A stretch of DNA of 64,000 nucleotides from Mycolicibacterium goodii (GCF_022370755.2 NZ_CP092364.2:434001-498000), one strand, 5' to 3'. Shown: positions 28,648-37,011, counted from the first letter of the stretch. A program made the numbers and translations. The notes: generated by a model not told the origin, from the sequence alone.

Positions 28648-28706
28648 CAGGCCGACGGAAGCGTCGTTTCCGCCGCCTCCCAGCGACGTTTTCGTCGGTT
28701 TCGGGA
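28648..28706. repeat. Dispersed palindrome family P1, copy G
   Basis: Left arm CCAGGCCGACGGAAGCGTCG and right arm AGCGACGTTTTCGTCGGTTT. It starts 16-17 bp after the phoD-like stop codon. The left arm is the most diverged of the family; the right arm fits the consensus. Confidence 0.88.
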
Positions 28707-28998
28707 AACGGCCAATCGACGCCCGCGACGCTGCGGTCGCAACCACTCGCCAGGCGCCGTACTCCGACACCCAATGCCGGTCTGTGCTCGGCCGGGTAGC
28801 TTCGGCTCGGTCGACCGCGCGGGGGCATGGGCGGGGTGAGAGGCCGGCCGCGATGCGCACCAGCGGCGTCCCGGGCGGAACCTGGTCGAGGACGTCGTCG
28901 CCGGCGTACCAGTCGACCGGCGGACGCGCGCGTCCCACGGCGGCCAGTCCTCACGTCTCCGACGCCGACGCCGACGCCGAGGCTGACAATCAGGAAAA

Positions 28999-29017
28999 TC
29001 TCAGGTTGCTCTCAGGT
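28999..29017. promoter_or_regulatory. MprA-box-like direct repeat (8-3-8)
   Basis: TCTCAGGT-TGC-TCTCAGGT is a perfect 8-bp direct repeat with a 3-bp spacer, the same geometry as TCTCAGCC-GTC-TCTCAGAT upstream of mprA in this window. It lies 708 bp before the acidic secreted protein gene; its target could also be an unseen RNA. Confidence 0.55.
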
Positions 29018-29638
29018 GGGCTTGGCCGGTCCAGCGCGTCCCCGTTATCAATCGGCGCGGCCGTTGTCGATCGCCATGAATTGAAAGTCGGACGGATTGG
29101 ATGGCCAGATTGTGGTCATTGCCATCGCAACGTAATGGACGCGACACGCGGCCTCAGCAGGCGGTTTGTCGGGGTGGTGCGGTAGGTTTTCGGTCGAGGG
29201 AAATGCCGGTCCGGTCGTGTCGGGAGGAGAGCCTGACGCCACGGTGGATGACGTGTCCGGGCCTGCGGTCCGCACATCTGATCGGCTGTTGTTGTCCGAG
29301 CCGGTAGTGGTGAACACCGCTGGTCGGGAGGGGTAGGGCTCTCCGGCGATTTGCCGCTGAACTGCCAGAGCAAACGCGTCGCCGCAATTCCCTGCGACTT
29401 TTCTGCAATCCCATTGACGCAAGAGCCGGGTGCCCATGGCGCCGACGCGCGGGTTTGTTTCGCGAGCAATGTGCTGACCTTGATATGCCCCAGTTAGCTG
29501 GCTACATACCGATAGTGATCATGCGGTTATCTGCGCGGGCGGCAGAAACCGGTGTGACGCAAGTGGCACTTGAGACTCGCGCTTTAGCTAATGTTTCTCA
29601 GAATTTCCTGTTGCGGAAGGGCAAACCACGCCTTAGGC

Positions 29639-29688
29639 TTCTCAGGAACTTCTAAGTTGTACGTGAGTACCGCGAAGATCTCTCAGGA
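29639..29688 (+). promoter_or_regulatory. Degenerate MprA-box-like repeats near the promoter of the acidic secreted protein
   Basis: TTCTCAGG-AAC-TTCTAAGT (29639-29657) has the 8-3-8 geometry, and a further TCTCAGGA is at 29681-29688. A possible -10 (TAACTA, 29705-29710) follows, which would put the transcript start only a few bases before the ATG at 29725. Confidence 0.5.
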
Positions 29689-29724
29689 ACCGGTCGAACG
29701 ACCCTAACTAGGGGGCATGGAACG

Positions 29725-31014
29725 ATGGCAGTCCGTCCGCTCGTCACTACTGGCGCCGCACTACTCAGCGCGGGCGCGCTTGTTGCCGCTACACCGGCGT
29801 TGTTCGTCCCGAACGACGAGGTGAAGGTCGCGGCGACCGCCCCGGCGCCCGCCACCAAGTCAATGACGGTCGAGCAGCTCAAGCTGCTCGCCACGCTGCA
29901 GGAGATTTCCGACGCCTTCTTCCAGGGCTACGGCGGAATCGTTACCGGTGAAGGCAAGCCTGCCGGCGGCGACCCTGTTACCCCGGCCGGATTCGTCGGT
30001 GTTCCGTACCTGTTGATTGACGAGGCCTTGCCTAACACGTTGATCGACAACTACTTCTTCGAGACCGGATTCGTCGGCACGGCCCGGTACATTCTCGAAT
30101 CCGCCGGTGTAGATCCGACGGTCGTTGGTCTGATCTTCAACCCGGTCGGCACAATTTCGAAGCTGGTCGCTCAGGGCGTGGCTACGGCTACCGGCGAAGA
30201 CTCCTTCATCAGCGGTCTCACCACGGCGTTCCTGATCGACTACGAGGGCAATCTGGGCTTCGTCGGCGCGATCAACTACATCGTCGACACGATCATCCAG
30301 GGCGCGCCGCCGCCGAACTCACCCTTCCCGGATGAGGCGGATGCTCAGCAGCAGCTGACGACGACCGTCACTGAAGAAGGTGACGAAGGCACAGACGAGA
30401 CCGAGGGCGACATCACCGATGGCGACGTCAGCATCCTCGCATCGACCAACACCGAGCAGGGCAATACGCTCGCGAGGCTGACTCGCTCCCTTGGCGTCGG
30501 CCCGTCGTCAACGGAGATCGGCACCGGGACTCTCGTGGATGTGAATACGGGAACCGAAGAGGAGGCCGAGAACTCCGAAGACCTGGCCGCGGGTGAGGTT
30601 GGCACGGGCGCCGAGGACGAGACGGCAGGCTCGGGTACCGCCGTTACCACCCCGGTCGCGAACACCGGTGGCACCACCACGGTCGATCCCGAAGCTTCCG
30701 AAGGTGAGACCGGCACCACCACGCCGACCGGTGCAGAGGGCACCGAAGAAGTGAAGCCCGTCAACGAGACCAAGACTGAAACCGAGACCGAAGACACGAA
30801 GACCGTCGACACCAAGGGTGGCAACAAGGTCACACCGGGCGTCATCTTCGAGACCGGACACAAGGGCGGTGGCGGAAGCGGCGGCTGGATCAACGACACC
30901 ATCAACACCCTCAAGAAGGCGTTCAACGGCGGCGGCAAGACGACTCAGAAGCCCGCTGACACCAACGACGGCGGTGCCGACAACGGCGGCAGTGAAGGTG
31001 GCGGCGACGAGTAA
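29725..31014 (+). CDS. Secreted acidic low-complexity protein
   Basis: The 429-residue protein begins with a signal-peptide-like segment (VRPLVTTGAALLSAGALVAATPALFVP). A folded part with repeated hydrophobic helices follows (about 48-195), in which GFVG recurs (GFVGVPYL, GFVGTARYI, GFVGAINYIVDT). The rest (about 205-429) is disordered and very rich in Glu, Thr and Gly (for example ETKTETETEDTKTVDTKGG) and ends in an acidic Gly-rich tail. I do not recognise a named family; the layout recalls mycobacterial surface proteins with PE-PGRS-like function but without a PE domain. Its codon use is less GC-biased than its neighbours. MprA-box-like repeats upstream suggest envelope-stress control. A strong terminator follows. 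Confidence 0.85.
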   Translation: MAVRPLVTTGAALLSAGALVAATPALFVPNDEVKVAATAPAPATKSMTVEQLKLLATLQEISDAFFQGYGGIVTGEGKPAGGDPVTPAGFVGVPYLLIDEALPNTLIDNYFFETGFVGTARYILESAGVDPTVVGLIFNPVGTISKLVAQGVATATGEDSFISGLTTAFLIDYEGNLGFVGAINYIVDTIIQGAPPPNSPFPDEADAQQQLTTTVTEEGDEGTDETEGDITDGDVSILASTNTEQGNTLARLTRSLGVGPSSTEIGTGTLVDVNTGTEEEAENSEDLAAGEVGTGAEDETAGSGTAVTTPVANTGGTTTVDPEASEGETGTTTPTGAEGTEEVKPVNETKTETETEDTKTVDTKGGNKVTPGVIFETGHKGGGGSGGWINDTINTLKKAFNGGGKTTQKPADTNDGGADNGGSEGGGDE

Positions 31015-31033
31015 GCCGTAAGCTCCACTACAC

Positions 31034-31070
31034 ATGGCCCCCTCCAAAACGGAGGGGGCCATTGTGTTTT
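31034..31070 (+). terminator. Intrinsic terminator after the acidic secreted protein gene
   Basis: A 12-bp perfect stem, ATGGCCCCCTCC / GGAGGGGGCCAT, with a 5-base loop is followed by TGTGTTTT. It lies 19 bp after the stop codon. Confidence 0.92.
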
Positions 31071-31201
31071 CGCGTTGTCAAAGACGGCTGGTCCCGTTGC
31101 TGAAAAGTGTCTCAGCGATGGCATTGCCGGGGTTATGTTGCTATCTGACCGCCGAGAACTCCCATGGTCAGGTCCAGATCGGCCGATGAAAGGAGCGGAG
31201 G

Positions 31202-31867
31202 ATGTCGACCGAGCCGCCTTCGTCCTGGGACCAACATCAACCGTGGAACCAACCCCAACATCCGCCTGCAGCGCCACCACCGGCGTGGGGCCAGCCTCAC
31301 TACCCTCCCGGTCCGCCGTCGACCGGAAAACAGCCACCTCGTAAGGCCTGGTTCGCCATCGGCGCCGCGCTGATCGTGGCAGGACTCATCGCCATCGGTT
31401 TCGGCGGCTTCTCGATCGCCAACGTGCTGCAGGCCTCACCCGGCGCCGACGACACGTTCGAGAACAACGGTGTCACCACCGTCGACCTTCAACCGGGCGA
31501 GGCTCGGATGATCTACGTCTACGCCGGAGACGGCGGCCTGGCACCCCACAACATCGACTGTGTGGTCACAAGCGCCGACACCGACGCGACCCCCGAGATC
31601 ACCCCGGTCGGACCGGAAATCACGGTCAATGAGTGGCGGGCCGTGTTCACCTTCACCACCGACCGCGCCGGCCCACACGAAGTGACGTGCACCGGTGCGG
31701 AATCCGACCGGTTCGGGGTTGGCGGCGAGGTGAGCATGGGAACCTTCGGCGGCGCATTCGTCGCCATCATCGCCGGTATCTTCGCGGCCGGGCTCGGGGT
31801 GATCACGCTGATCATCGTGGCATTGTTGCGGTATCGTCGGCGTAATCGCCAGCCCGGATGGCAGTGA
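31202..31867 (+). CDS. Two-TM protein with extracytoplasmic domain
   Basis: The 221-residue protein starts at an ATG behind GGAGCGGAGG. A proline-rich cytoplasmic start (1-48, with repeated QP and PPAW-type units) is followed by a membrane segment (about 50-75), an extracytoplasmic beta-rich domain (about 78-175, with two cysteines in NIDCVVTS and EVTCTG that could form a disulfide), a second membrane segment (about 178-207) and a short basic tail. The pattern is common in mycobacterial envelope proteins of unknown function. The next gene, 61 bp on, is also a small membrane protein, and the two may share a transcript. Confidence 0.8.
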   Translation: MSTEPPSSWDQHQPWNQPQHPPAAPPPAWGQPHYPPGPPSTGKQPPRKAWFAIGAALIVAGLIAIGFGGFSIANVLQASPGADDTFENNGVTTVDLQPGEARMIYVYAGDGGLAPHNIDCVVTSADTDATPEITPVGPEITVNEWRAVFTFTTDRAGPHEVTCTGAESDRFGVGGEVSMGTFGGAFVAIIAGIFAAGLGVITLIIVALLRYRRRNRQPGWQ

Positions 31868-31928
31868 CACGAGATAAGCTCTCCGACAACATATTCGGCA
31901 GCGGTGCGCGTCGACGACCACGGGAGCC

Positions 31929-32339
31929 ATGGGCAAGCATTCTTGGGACTATCGCCGTCACGGCCCGCACCTGGAAAACCCATACAGTGACTGGCGTTTG
32001 ATCGCCGCGGTGCCGTTATGTGTGGCCGCGCCGTTCATCGGCATCGCGCACCTCAACAACCCCGCGACATGCGACGGACAGCCAATGACGCAAGCCGATC
32101 GGTGCCTGCACCACGGCCGGTCCGATGAGACCCTCGTCGTGGGCGCGGGCACCGAGCTTCCCGGGCGGGATTACGGCCTGCAGGGGCAGATCGTCTACAA
32201 CCGGTTCATGGATGCCGCCTCGCTGGGCATGGGAGTGGCAGGCGTTGCGTTCGGCGCCGCCTGGGCACGCCTCCAATGGCTCAACGCCAGGGCGCGTCGT
32301 GAATTCGGTGACACCACGGCCGCAGAAGTCGACGACTGA
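31929..32339 (+). CDS. Small two-TM membrane protein
   Basis: The 136-residue protein has hydrophobic segments near 24-42 (LIAAVPLCVAAPFIGIAHL) and 94-112 (AASLGMGVAGVAFGAAWARL). Two cysteines lie in the loop between them (NPATCDGQP, ADRCLHHG). The codon pattern and a plausible start after GGGAGCC support a real gene. No family recognised. Possibly co-expressed with the preceding two-TM protein. Confidence 0.68.
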   Translation: MGKHSWDYRRHGPHLENPYSDWRLIAAVPLCVAAPFIGIAHLNNPATCDGQPMTQADRCLHHGRSDETLVVGAGTELPGRDYGLQGQIVYNRFMDAASLGMGVAGVAFGAAWARLQWLNARARREFGDTTAAEVDD

Positions 32340-32743
32340 GAGCCTTACACGTGTGCTGTAACCTCTTCTGACTGGAAATATGTTTGCTGCGTGACATTTC
32401 GGTGATCATGAGCCCGACCCCCCTTGCCGGCATGCTCGACACGGCGCGCTGTAGTAGTACTGCCACCATCGCGTTGACCTGGGTTCTGGGGGCAGGGGAC
32501 CTGGCTTGCCCGGGCACTCGTATTGCATGCAGACACACTGCGCGTGGTGGTGCTTTCGGGGGCGAATACCGCGGTCGGTTGACCGTTGAAAGGGCAAGAA
32601 TGCCAGGCTGACGGGAGCTCTGGGTCCGCGTGGTGCGTACTTCTTGTGACGGCTCGGACAATTTCTCCCATCGTTCCCGGATAGTGAGAGCCCGCTGGTG
32701 CTAGTGTCCGGCTCATCGGGATCGAATCGCCGAGGAGCCTGTG
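32340..32743. other. 404-bp intergenic region before the DyP operon
   Basis: No gene is supported; open frames here are short with atypical codon use. The stretch must hold the promoter of the four-gene operon that starts at 32744. A cluster TAGTAGTACTGCCA near 32452 and AT-rich TGGAAATATGTTTGCTG near 32374 stand out, but no operator could be assigned. Confidence 0.5.
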
Positions 32744-33301
32744 ATGCCCAACGATCAGGACTGGACTAAACCCGCGATGATGGCCATTCCCAAGGAGGGC
32801 TACTTCGATGAGCAGCGCGGCCGCTACGGCCCAACCTTTCCTAAAACACCCGCGTGCTACGGGTTTACGATCTTCGCCAAGGTCATCCCCGGCCGTGAGG
32901 AGGCCATCCGTGAGCATGGCAGAACACTCGAGGCGGCGGTAACGGCAGATCCGACAGTACTGGCTGTGTTGAAGCTACATTACCTGAAATGGCAACTCAT
33001 CCCGGTCGGTGACGATCTGTACTTCCAGTACCAGGGCATCTTCGACACCGACTTCGACAAATACACCGAGGACGCCGTGTCCTTGTTCAGTCAGACCGGA
33101 ATCGACACGGTGTTCACAAATCTGGTCGATTTCCCGGAGGATTGGAAAGAGAACCCCGCCTCGTTCGTCCAATTTGTTCGTGAGCATCACGTGCCGAGCT
33201 TCGTCGAATACGGAGAATACCCGTACGTCACCTCGGATGAGATCAAGAAGGCATTGCGCCTCAAAGCCGCGTTCTCCGACATGCTCGACCAGATGCAATG
33301 A
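32744..33301 (+). CDS. Unknown protein, first gene of DyP operon
   Basis: The 185-residue protein starts at an ATG six bases after GAGGAG. It has one domain, probably ferredoxin-like alpha/beta (ACYGFTIFAKVIPGREEAIREHG ... HYLKWQLIPVGDDLYFQYQGIFDTDFDKY), reminiscent of dimeric alpha-beta barrel or EthD-like folds and of the half-domains of DyP peroxidases. It is cytoplasmic, with no signal peptide. The stop overlaps the next start (ATGA), so it is made together with the NTF2-like protein and the peroxidase. Function unknown; a heme- or substrate-handling accessory protein is one possibility. Confidence 0.8.
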   Translation: MPNDQDWTKPAMMAIPKEGYFDEQRGRYGPTFPKTPACYGFTIFAKVIPGREEAIREHGRTLEAAVTADPTVLAVLKLHYLKWQLIPVGDDLYFQYQGIFDTDFDKYTEDAVSLFSQTGIDTVFTNLVDFPEDWKENPASFVQFVREHHVPSFVEYGEYPYVTSDEIKKALRLKAAFSDMLDQMQ

Positions 33302-33702
33302 GCGATACGCCACTTGGCGCAGTCCAACGCTATCTGGACGCATTCAACGCCGGGGATCCGGCCGGGATGTCGGCGGCATTCGCGCCCGATGGTTCGATCC
33401 TCGACGGCATGGCTCCGCATCTGTGGTTGGGTCCGACGGCTGCGGCGGACTGGTACCGAGATGTGCTGACCGAAGGCGCGCGTCTGGGTGCGTCGGGCTA
33501 CCACGTCACGATAGGCGAACCCACTCACAACAGCACCACCGCTGACAGCGCGTATGCGGTGGTGCCCGCCGGCATGACGTTCGACCTCAACGGCACCTGG
33601 GTGACCCAGACGTGCTCGACGTTCACCGTGGCTCTGCACCGGCTGCAGGTTGGTTGGCGGGTCGCGGCGTGGGCCTGGTCCAAGGGAGCACAACAGCAAT
33701 GA
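33298..33702 (+). CDS. SnoaL/NTF2-like domain protein in DyP operon
   Basis: The 134-residue protein has the NTF2/SnoaL pattern: GAVQRYLDAFNAGDPAGMSAAFAPDGSILDGMAPHLWLGPTAAADWYRDVL at the start and a curved sheet ending VALHRLQVGWRVAAWAWS. Members are small cyclases, dehydratases or binding proteins. It is coupled to both neighbours by ATGA overlaps (33298-33301 and 33699-33702). A pocket-forming partner for the peroxidase substrate or product is an inference from context. Confidence 0.82.
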   Translation: MSDTPLGAVQRYLDAFNAGDPAGMSAAFAPDGSILDGMAPHLWLGPTAAADWYRDVLTEGARLGASGYHVTIGEPTHNSTTADSAYAVVPAGMTFDLNGTWVTQTCSTFTVALHRLQVGWRVAAWAWSKGAQQQ

Positions 33703-35045
33703 CAGATGCCGCGACCGAGGCGCTCGAGCTCGACGATATTCAGCACATCGTGCTGACGCGTACGCCGGCGATCACTGGTCGCTACGAGTTCCTCACATTC
33801 GACACTCCGGAGGGCGGGCGAGCGTGGCTGTCTGAGCTGCTGGACAAGGTCCAGTCGGCAGCGGATGTCGAAGCGACCATGGACTCGTCTGACCGCTGGG
33901 TCACTTTGGCGTTCACCTGGACTGGCCTGCGGGCGCTCGGTGTGCCCGAGGACGCGCTCGCCAGCTTCCCCGATGCGTTCCGCGAGGGGATGGCCGCACG
34001 GGCGAGTATTCTCGGCGACACCGGTGCCAACGCTCCCGAACACTGGGTCGGAGGACTGGCCGGTGAGGATCTACATGCCATCGCGATCCTGTTCTCCCGC
34101 ACCGACGACCAGTGCCAGAAATCCGTCGCCGAACACAACAAGCTGCTCGCCCGCACCGACGGCGTACGCAGCCTGTCCTATCTCGACCTCAACGCCACAC
34201 CCCCGTTCAACTACGCCCACGACCACTTCGGGTTCCGCGACCGGCTCTCTCAACCGGTGATAAAGGGCTCCGGCGAGGAACCGACCCCGGGATCCGGAGA
34301 TCCGTTGGAGCCTGGCGAGTTCATCCTGGGTTACCCCGATGAGAACGGGCCGGTCACGCTGCTGCCCCAACCGCCTGAACTGTCGCGTAACGGCAGTTAC
34401 ATGGCCTACCGGCGACTGGAGGAGTACGTCGCGGTGTTTCGGGAGTATCTGCGTGAGCACTCCGACAGCCCGGAGGGTTCGGATCTGTTGGCGGCGAAGT
34501 TCATGGGCCGCTGGCGCAGCGGTGCCCCGCTGGTCCTGGCCCCGAACCACGATGATCCCGAGTTGGGGGCGGATCCCAGGCGCAACAACGACTTCGATTA
34601 CAAGGAGATGGATCCGTTCGGGTACGCCTGCCCATTGGGCTCACACGCCCGCAGACTCAATCCGCGTGACACCGCGCACAACATGAACCGGCGGCGGATG
34701 ATCCGCCGCGGCGCGACCTATGGGCCCGCACTACCCGAAGGCGCACCCGATGATGGTGTCGACCGGGGCATCGCGGCGTTCATCATCTGTGCAAACCTGG
34801 TACGCCAGTTCGAGTTCGCCCAGAATGTCTGGATCAACGACAAGGCGTTCCACGAACTCGGCAACGAGCACGATCCCATCTGCGGCACCCAGGACGGCAC
34901 GCTCGATTACACGGTGCCGAAACGGCCTATTCGCAAGGTATACAAGGGACTTCCTGCATTCAGCAGGATGCGCGGTGGTGCGTACTTCTTCCTGCCGGGC
35001 CTGCGGGCCCTGCACTACCTCGCTTCACTTCAGGAGTCGCCATGA
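33699..35045 (+). CDS. Dye-decolourising (DyP-type) heme peroxidase
   Basis: The 448-residue protein is a long-form (class V/C-like) DyP. The distal motif GxxDG reads GFRDR (in FGFRDRLSQP), keeping the Asp but replacing the last Gly with Arg. The proximal heme histidine lies in GSHARRLNPRD, and the distal Arg in RRRMIRRGATYG. The C-terminal GTQDGTLDYTVPKRP and GGAYFFLPGLRAL are typical of the class. No Tat signal and no encapsulin-targeting tail are evident, so it should act in the cytoplasm. It is third of four genes joined by ATGA overlaps. Confidence 0.9.
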   Translation: MTDAATEALELDDIQHIVLTRTPAITGRYEFLTFDTPEGGRAWLSELLDKVQSAADVEATMDSSDRWVTLAFTWTGLRALGVPEDALASFPDAFREGMAARASILGDTGANAPEHWVGGLAGEDLHAIAILFSRTDDQCQKSVAEHNKLLARTDGVRSLSYLDLNATPPFNYAHDHFGFRDRLSQPVIKGSGEEPTPGSGDPLEPGEFILGYPDENGPVTLLPQPPELSRNGSYMAYRRLEEYVAVFREYLREHSDSPEGSDLLAAKFMGRWRSGAPLVLAPNHDDPELGADPRRNNDFDYKEMDPFGYACPLGSHARRLNPRDTAHNMNRRRMIRRGATYGPALPEGAPDDGVDRGIAAFIICANLVRQFEFAQNVWINDKAFHELGNEHDPICGTQDGTLDYTVPKRPIRKVYKGLPAFSRMRGGAYFFLPGLRALHYLASLQESP

Positions 35046-36046
35046 CCGCCGCACGTACCTACAACCAGCTCCATCTACCTCGCAAACACAACGGGCACCG
35101 GCGGATCAGCATCTACTGGACGTGGAGCTATCCATGGGAAGCCCAACGCGATCCGGCCGAGATGTACAACCGGTTCTCCACCATGACCGAGGTCCGCAAC
35201 GTGCTGTGGCCGAGCTACGAGACCCCCGAATACGATGCCGCGCAGTTCCTCCAGGGCATCGCGGGCACGCTGGAACTATTCCACCGGTCCACGCTGGCGT
35301 TCCAGGAGCTGGCCGGCTCCGTCACCGAGCACCCGGTGGCGGTGTTCCAGCGCATCGATCAAGCCGGCTACAAACTGCCCATCGACGAAGGCATCCTGGA
35401 CGACTGCGACACCCTGATGGTGTTCGGCCTGGATCACCTTCTCTCCGAACAGGAGGCCGATCCCGAGGAGATCGAGGCGATCCAGAACTGGCTACACCGC
35501 GAAGGCACCTGTCTGCTGCTCGCACCCCACCACGATGTGGGATTCAGCGACGACTTCGACCAACGCCAGATGGAATACCAGCACCACGGCGATCCCCTGG
35601 TGCCCCGCCAACAACGCTTCGGTCAGTACACACGCTCGTTGATGACGGCCTTGGGTGTGCCCGTGCACAACACCTGGGGTCTGCGGCCGGCCGTCGTGCC
35701 GGATACCACCGAAATCGCCCCACTGTCCGGCAACCACGACCTGGACTCGCTCGGCCTGCTGGCCAATGTCACCACGTTCAACTTTCACCCGCATCTGCCG
35801 CATTACGAACTCACAGCGCCGGAAGGCGATGCGCTGCGGGTGCTGGGCCGCCAGCGCGTCGACCCGAACCGTCCACATCCCTTCACCGCGGCCGGCAACA
35901 CCGAGTTCAACGCGCTGATCTGGATGCCGCCGACCGCCGACCGCGCCGGCGACATTGTGCTGGTCGACTCCACCAACTTCACCACCCTCTTCGGCGGCAC
36001 CGACAGCCTCAGAAACTTCTGGAACAACCTGGCCAACATGGCTTAA
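35042..36046 (+). CDS. Unknown protein, last gene of DyP operon
   Basis: The 334-residue protein begins four bases before the peroxidase stop ends (ATGA). Its middle (DDCDTLMVFGLDHLLSEQEADPEEIEAIQNWLHREGTCLLLAPHHDVGF) resembles the Rossmann-like class I glutamine-amidotransferase/ThuA fold, without an obvious nucleophilic cysteine, and NTWGLRPAVVP and the C-terminal half are not familiar. No signal or membrane segment. Strict coupling to the DyP gene implies a shared job, perhaps substrate delivery or assembly; I cannot assign a reaction. Confidence 0.82.
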   Translation: MTAARTYNQLHLPRKHNGHRRISIYWTWSYPWEAQRDPAEMYNRFSTMTEVRNVLWPSYETPEYDAAQFLQGIAGTLELFHRSTLAFQELAGSVTEHPVAVFQRIDQAGYKLPIDEGILDDCDTLMVFGLDHLLSEQEADPEEIEAIQNWLHREGTCLLLAPHHDVGFSDDFDQRQMEYQHHGDPLVPRQQRFGQYTRSLMTALGVPVHNTWGLRPAVVPDTTEIAPLSGNHDLDSLGLLANVTTFNFHPHLPHYELTAPEGDALRVLGRQRVDPNRPHPFTAAGNTEFNALIWMPPTADRAGDIVLVDSTNFTTLFGGTDSLRNFWNNLANMA

Positions 36047-36426
36047 GCAGCCACCATCACCCGATAGCGACTGAAGGTGACGTACGGTTGCTGACCGCGT
36101 TGCAGTTCGGCGTTCAAGGCCCGAAAGCGTTGAGTTTGACCAACCTCCGTGAGAATACGCGTGCGTTGAACGCGCGTTCGTTAGCTGGTATGAGGTTCCG
36201 CAGACCTGAGCGCCATAGGCGCCGACGCCGGCGAATGGCGAGAGCCTGGAGCGGGAACCCGTATTTCAGCGTGAGCCGCGACACGAACTCGAACGTCGCG
36301 CGATTGGTCAGATGTCTTGCGATGAATGGGTTCGCTTCGGTCTCGAAACCCTCCTGCTGGACGGTGCAGTCCGCAGCCGGGCGATCGGGCCGAGGGTGCG
36401 CGCGGGCATGTCGTCGAATGCGACTC
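36047..36426. other. 380-bp region between convergent genes, possible gene fragment
   Basis: No intact gene. On the minus strand, about 36382-36137, one frame reads like true protein (CTVQQEGFETEANPF, then ARHLTNRATFEFVSRLTLKYG) and ends at TGA, but it has no start and runs back into the DUF1707 gene in another frame. It may be the tail of a decayed gene. Family not recognised. Confidence 0.4.
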
Positions 36427-37011
36427 TCAGTTCTCGTGAGGCTTGCGACGCTGCTTGCGCTTGATGCTCACGCTGCCGCCGAGCGAGAACCCGCGGATGT
36501 GGACACGCGGTGCGCCCGGCACGCCCTCGCCGTGGACGTGGCGGTCGAAGTTGCCCATGATGCCGACACCGTGGCAGTCGACGTTCACTTCGGGCGGCAC
36601 GAGGATCGTCTGGCCACCGAAGACCGAATAACAGCGCACGTCGACATCGGCGGAAGTGAAATCGGCGTACCGCAGGTCGATCACTCCGCCGCCAAAAAGA
36701 GCAAACGTCGTCAACTTCTTCGGGACGTTCCACCGGCCACGGCGTTCGAAGCCGCTCATCAACCCCAGCAGCGTGGTCGACGGCGCGGGCCGACAGCAGG
36801 TACTCAGGTAGTTGACGGCCCCCGCCAAGTCGGAGCTGAGGCGGGCGAGTTCGTTGCGGGTCTCGGCGGTGTAGGCCTTTGCCAGGCGGTCCTCGTACTC
36901 GTTCATCGGCAGACGGCCCGACGCGGCGGCATCAGTGAGCTGCTGCGCCACCAGAATGCGATCGGTGTCGGCAGCGCGCATCGAACCGTTTTGCGGCGCT
37001 GAGGTGCTCAT
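36427..37011 (-). CDS. DUF1707 plus LiaF-like C-terminal domain protein
   Basis: The 194-residue protein starts at ATG 37011. Residues about 10-62 are the DUF1707/SHOCT-like domain (RAADTDRILVAQQLTDAAASGRLPMNEYEDRLAKAYTAETRNELARLSSDL), common in actinobacterial membrane-associated proteins. Residues about 95-185 are a beta-solenoid-like LiaF/DUF2154-type domain (LFGGGVIDLRYADFTSADVDVRCYSVFGGQTILVPPEVNV). The usual membrane segment between the two is replaced by a short weakly hydrophobic linker. Such proteins are thought to act in cell-envelope stress sensing. Alone between convergent and co-directional genes. Confidence 0.85.
   Translation of the reverse strand: MSTSAPQNGSMRAADTDRILVAQQLTDAAASGRLPMNEYEDRLAKAYTAETRNELARLSSDLAGAVNYLSTCCRPAPSTTLLGLMSGFERRGRWNVPKKLTTFALFGGGVIDLRYADFTSADVDVRCYSVFGGQTILVPPEVNVDCHGVGIMGNFDRHVHGEGVPGAPRVHIRGFSLGGSVSIKRKQRRKPHEN

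Larger units (their letters stand above)
28632..29724. other. 1.1-kb region without a convincing gene
   Basis: Frames here have poor codon use and no family resemblance. On the minus strand, 28938 down to about 28740 encodes a stretch (VDWYAGDDVLDQVPPGTPLV...) that reads like protein but then runs into palindrome copy G, so it may be a remnant or a very short gene. The region holds P1 copy G, an MprA-box-like repeat at 28999-29017 and TCTCAG repeats near 29639-29688. From about 29440 on it is AT-richer than its neighbours. It could be a long leader or encode a small RNA; I cannot show either. Confidence 0.5.

Noticed and set aside
29455..29655. A 66-codon plus-strand frame upstream of the acidic secreted protein
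   Set aside because: No clear ribosome site and its end overlaps the MprA-box-like repeats; more likely untranslated.
34720..37002. A 760-codon plus-strand frame across the DyP operon
   Set aside because: Overlaps three better genes in other frames; low-complexity Arg-rich product.
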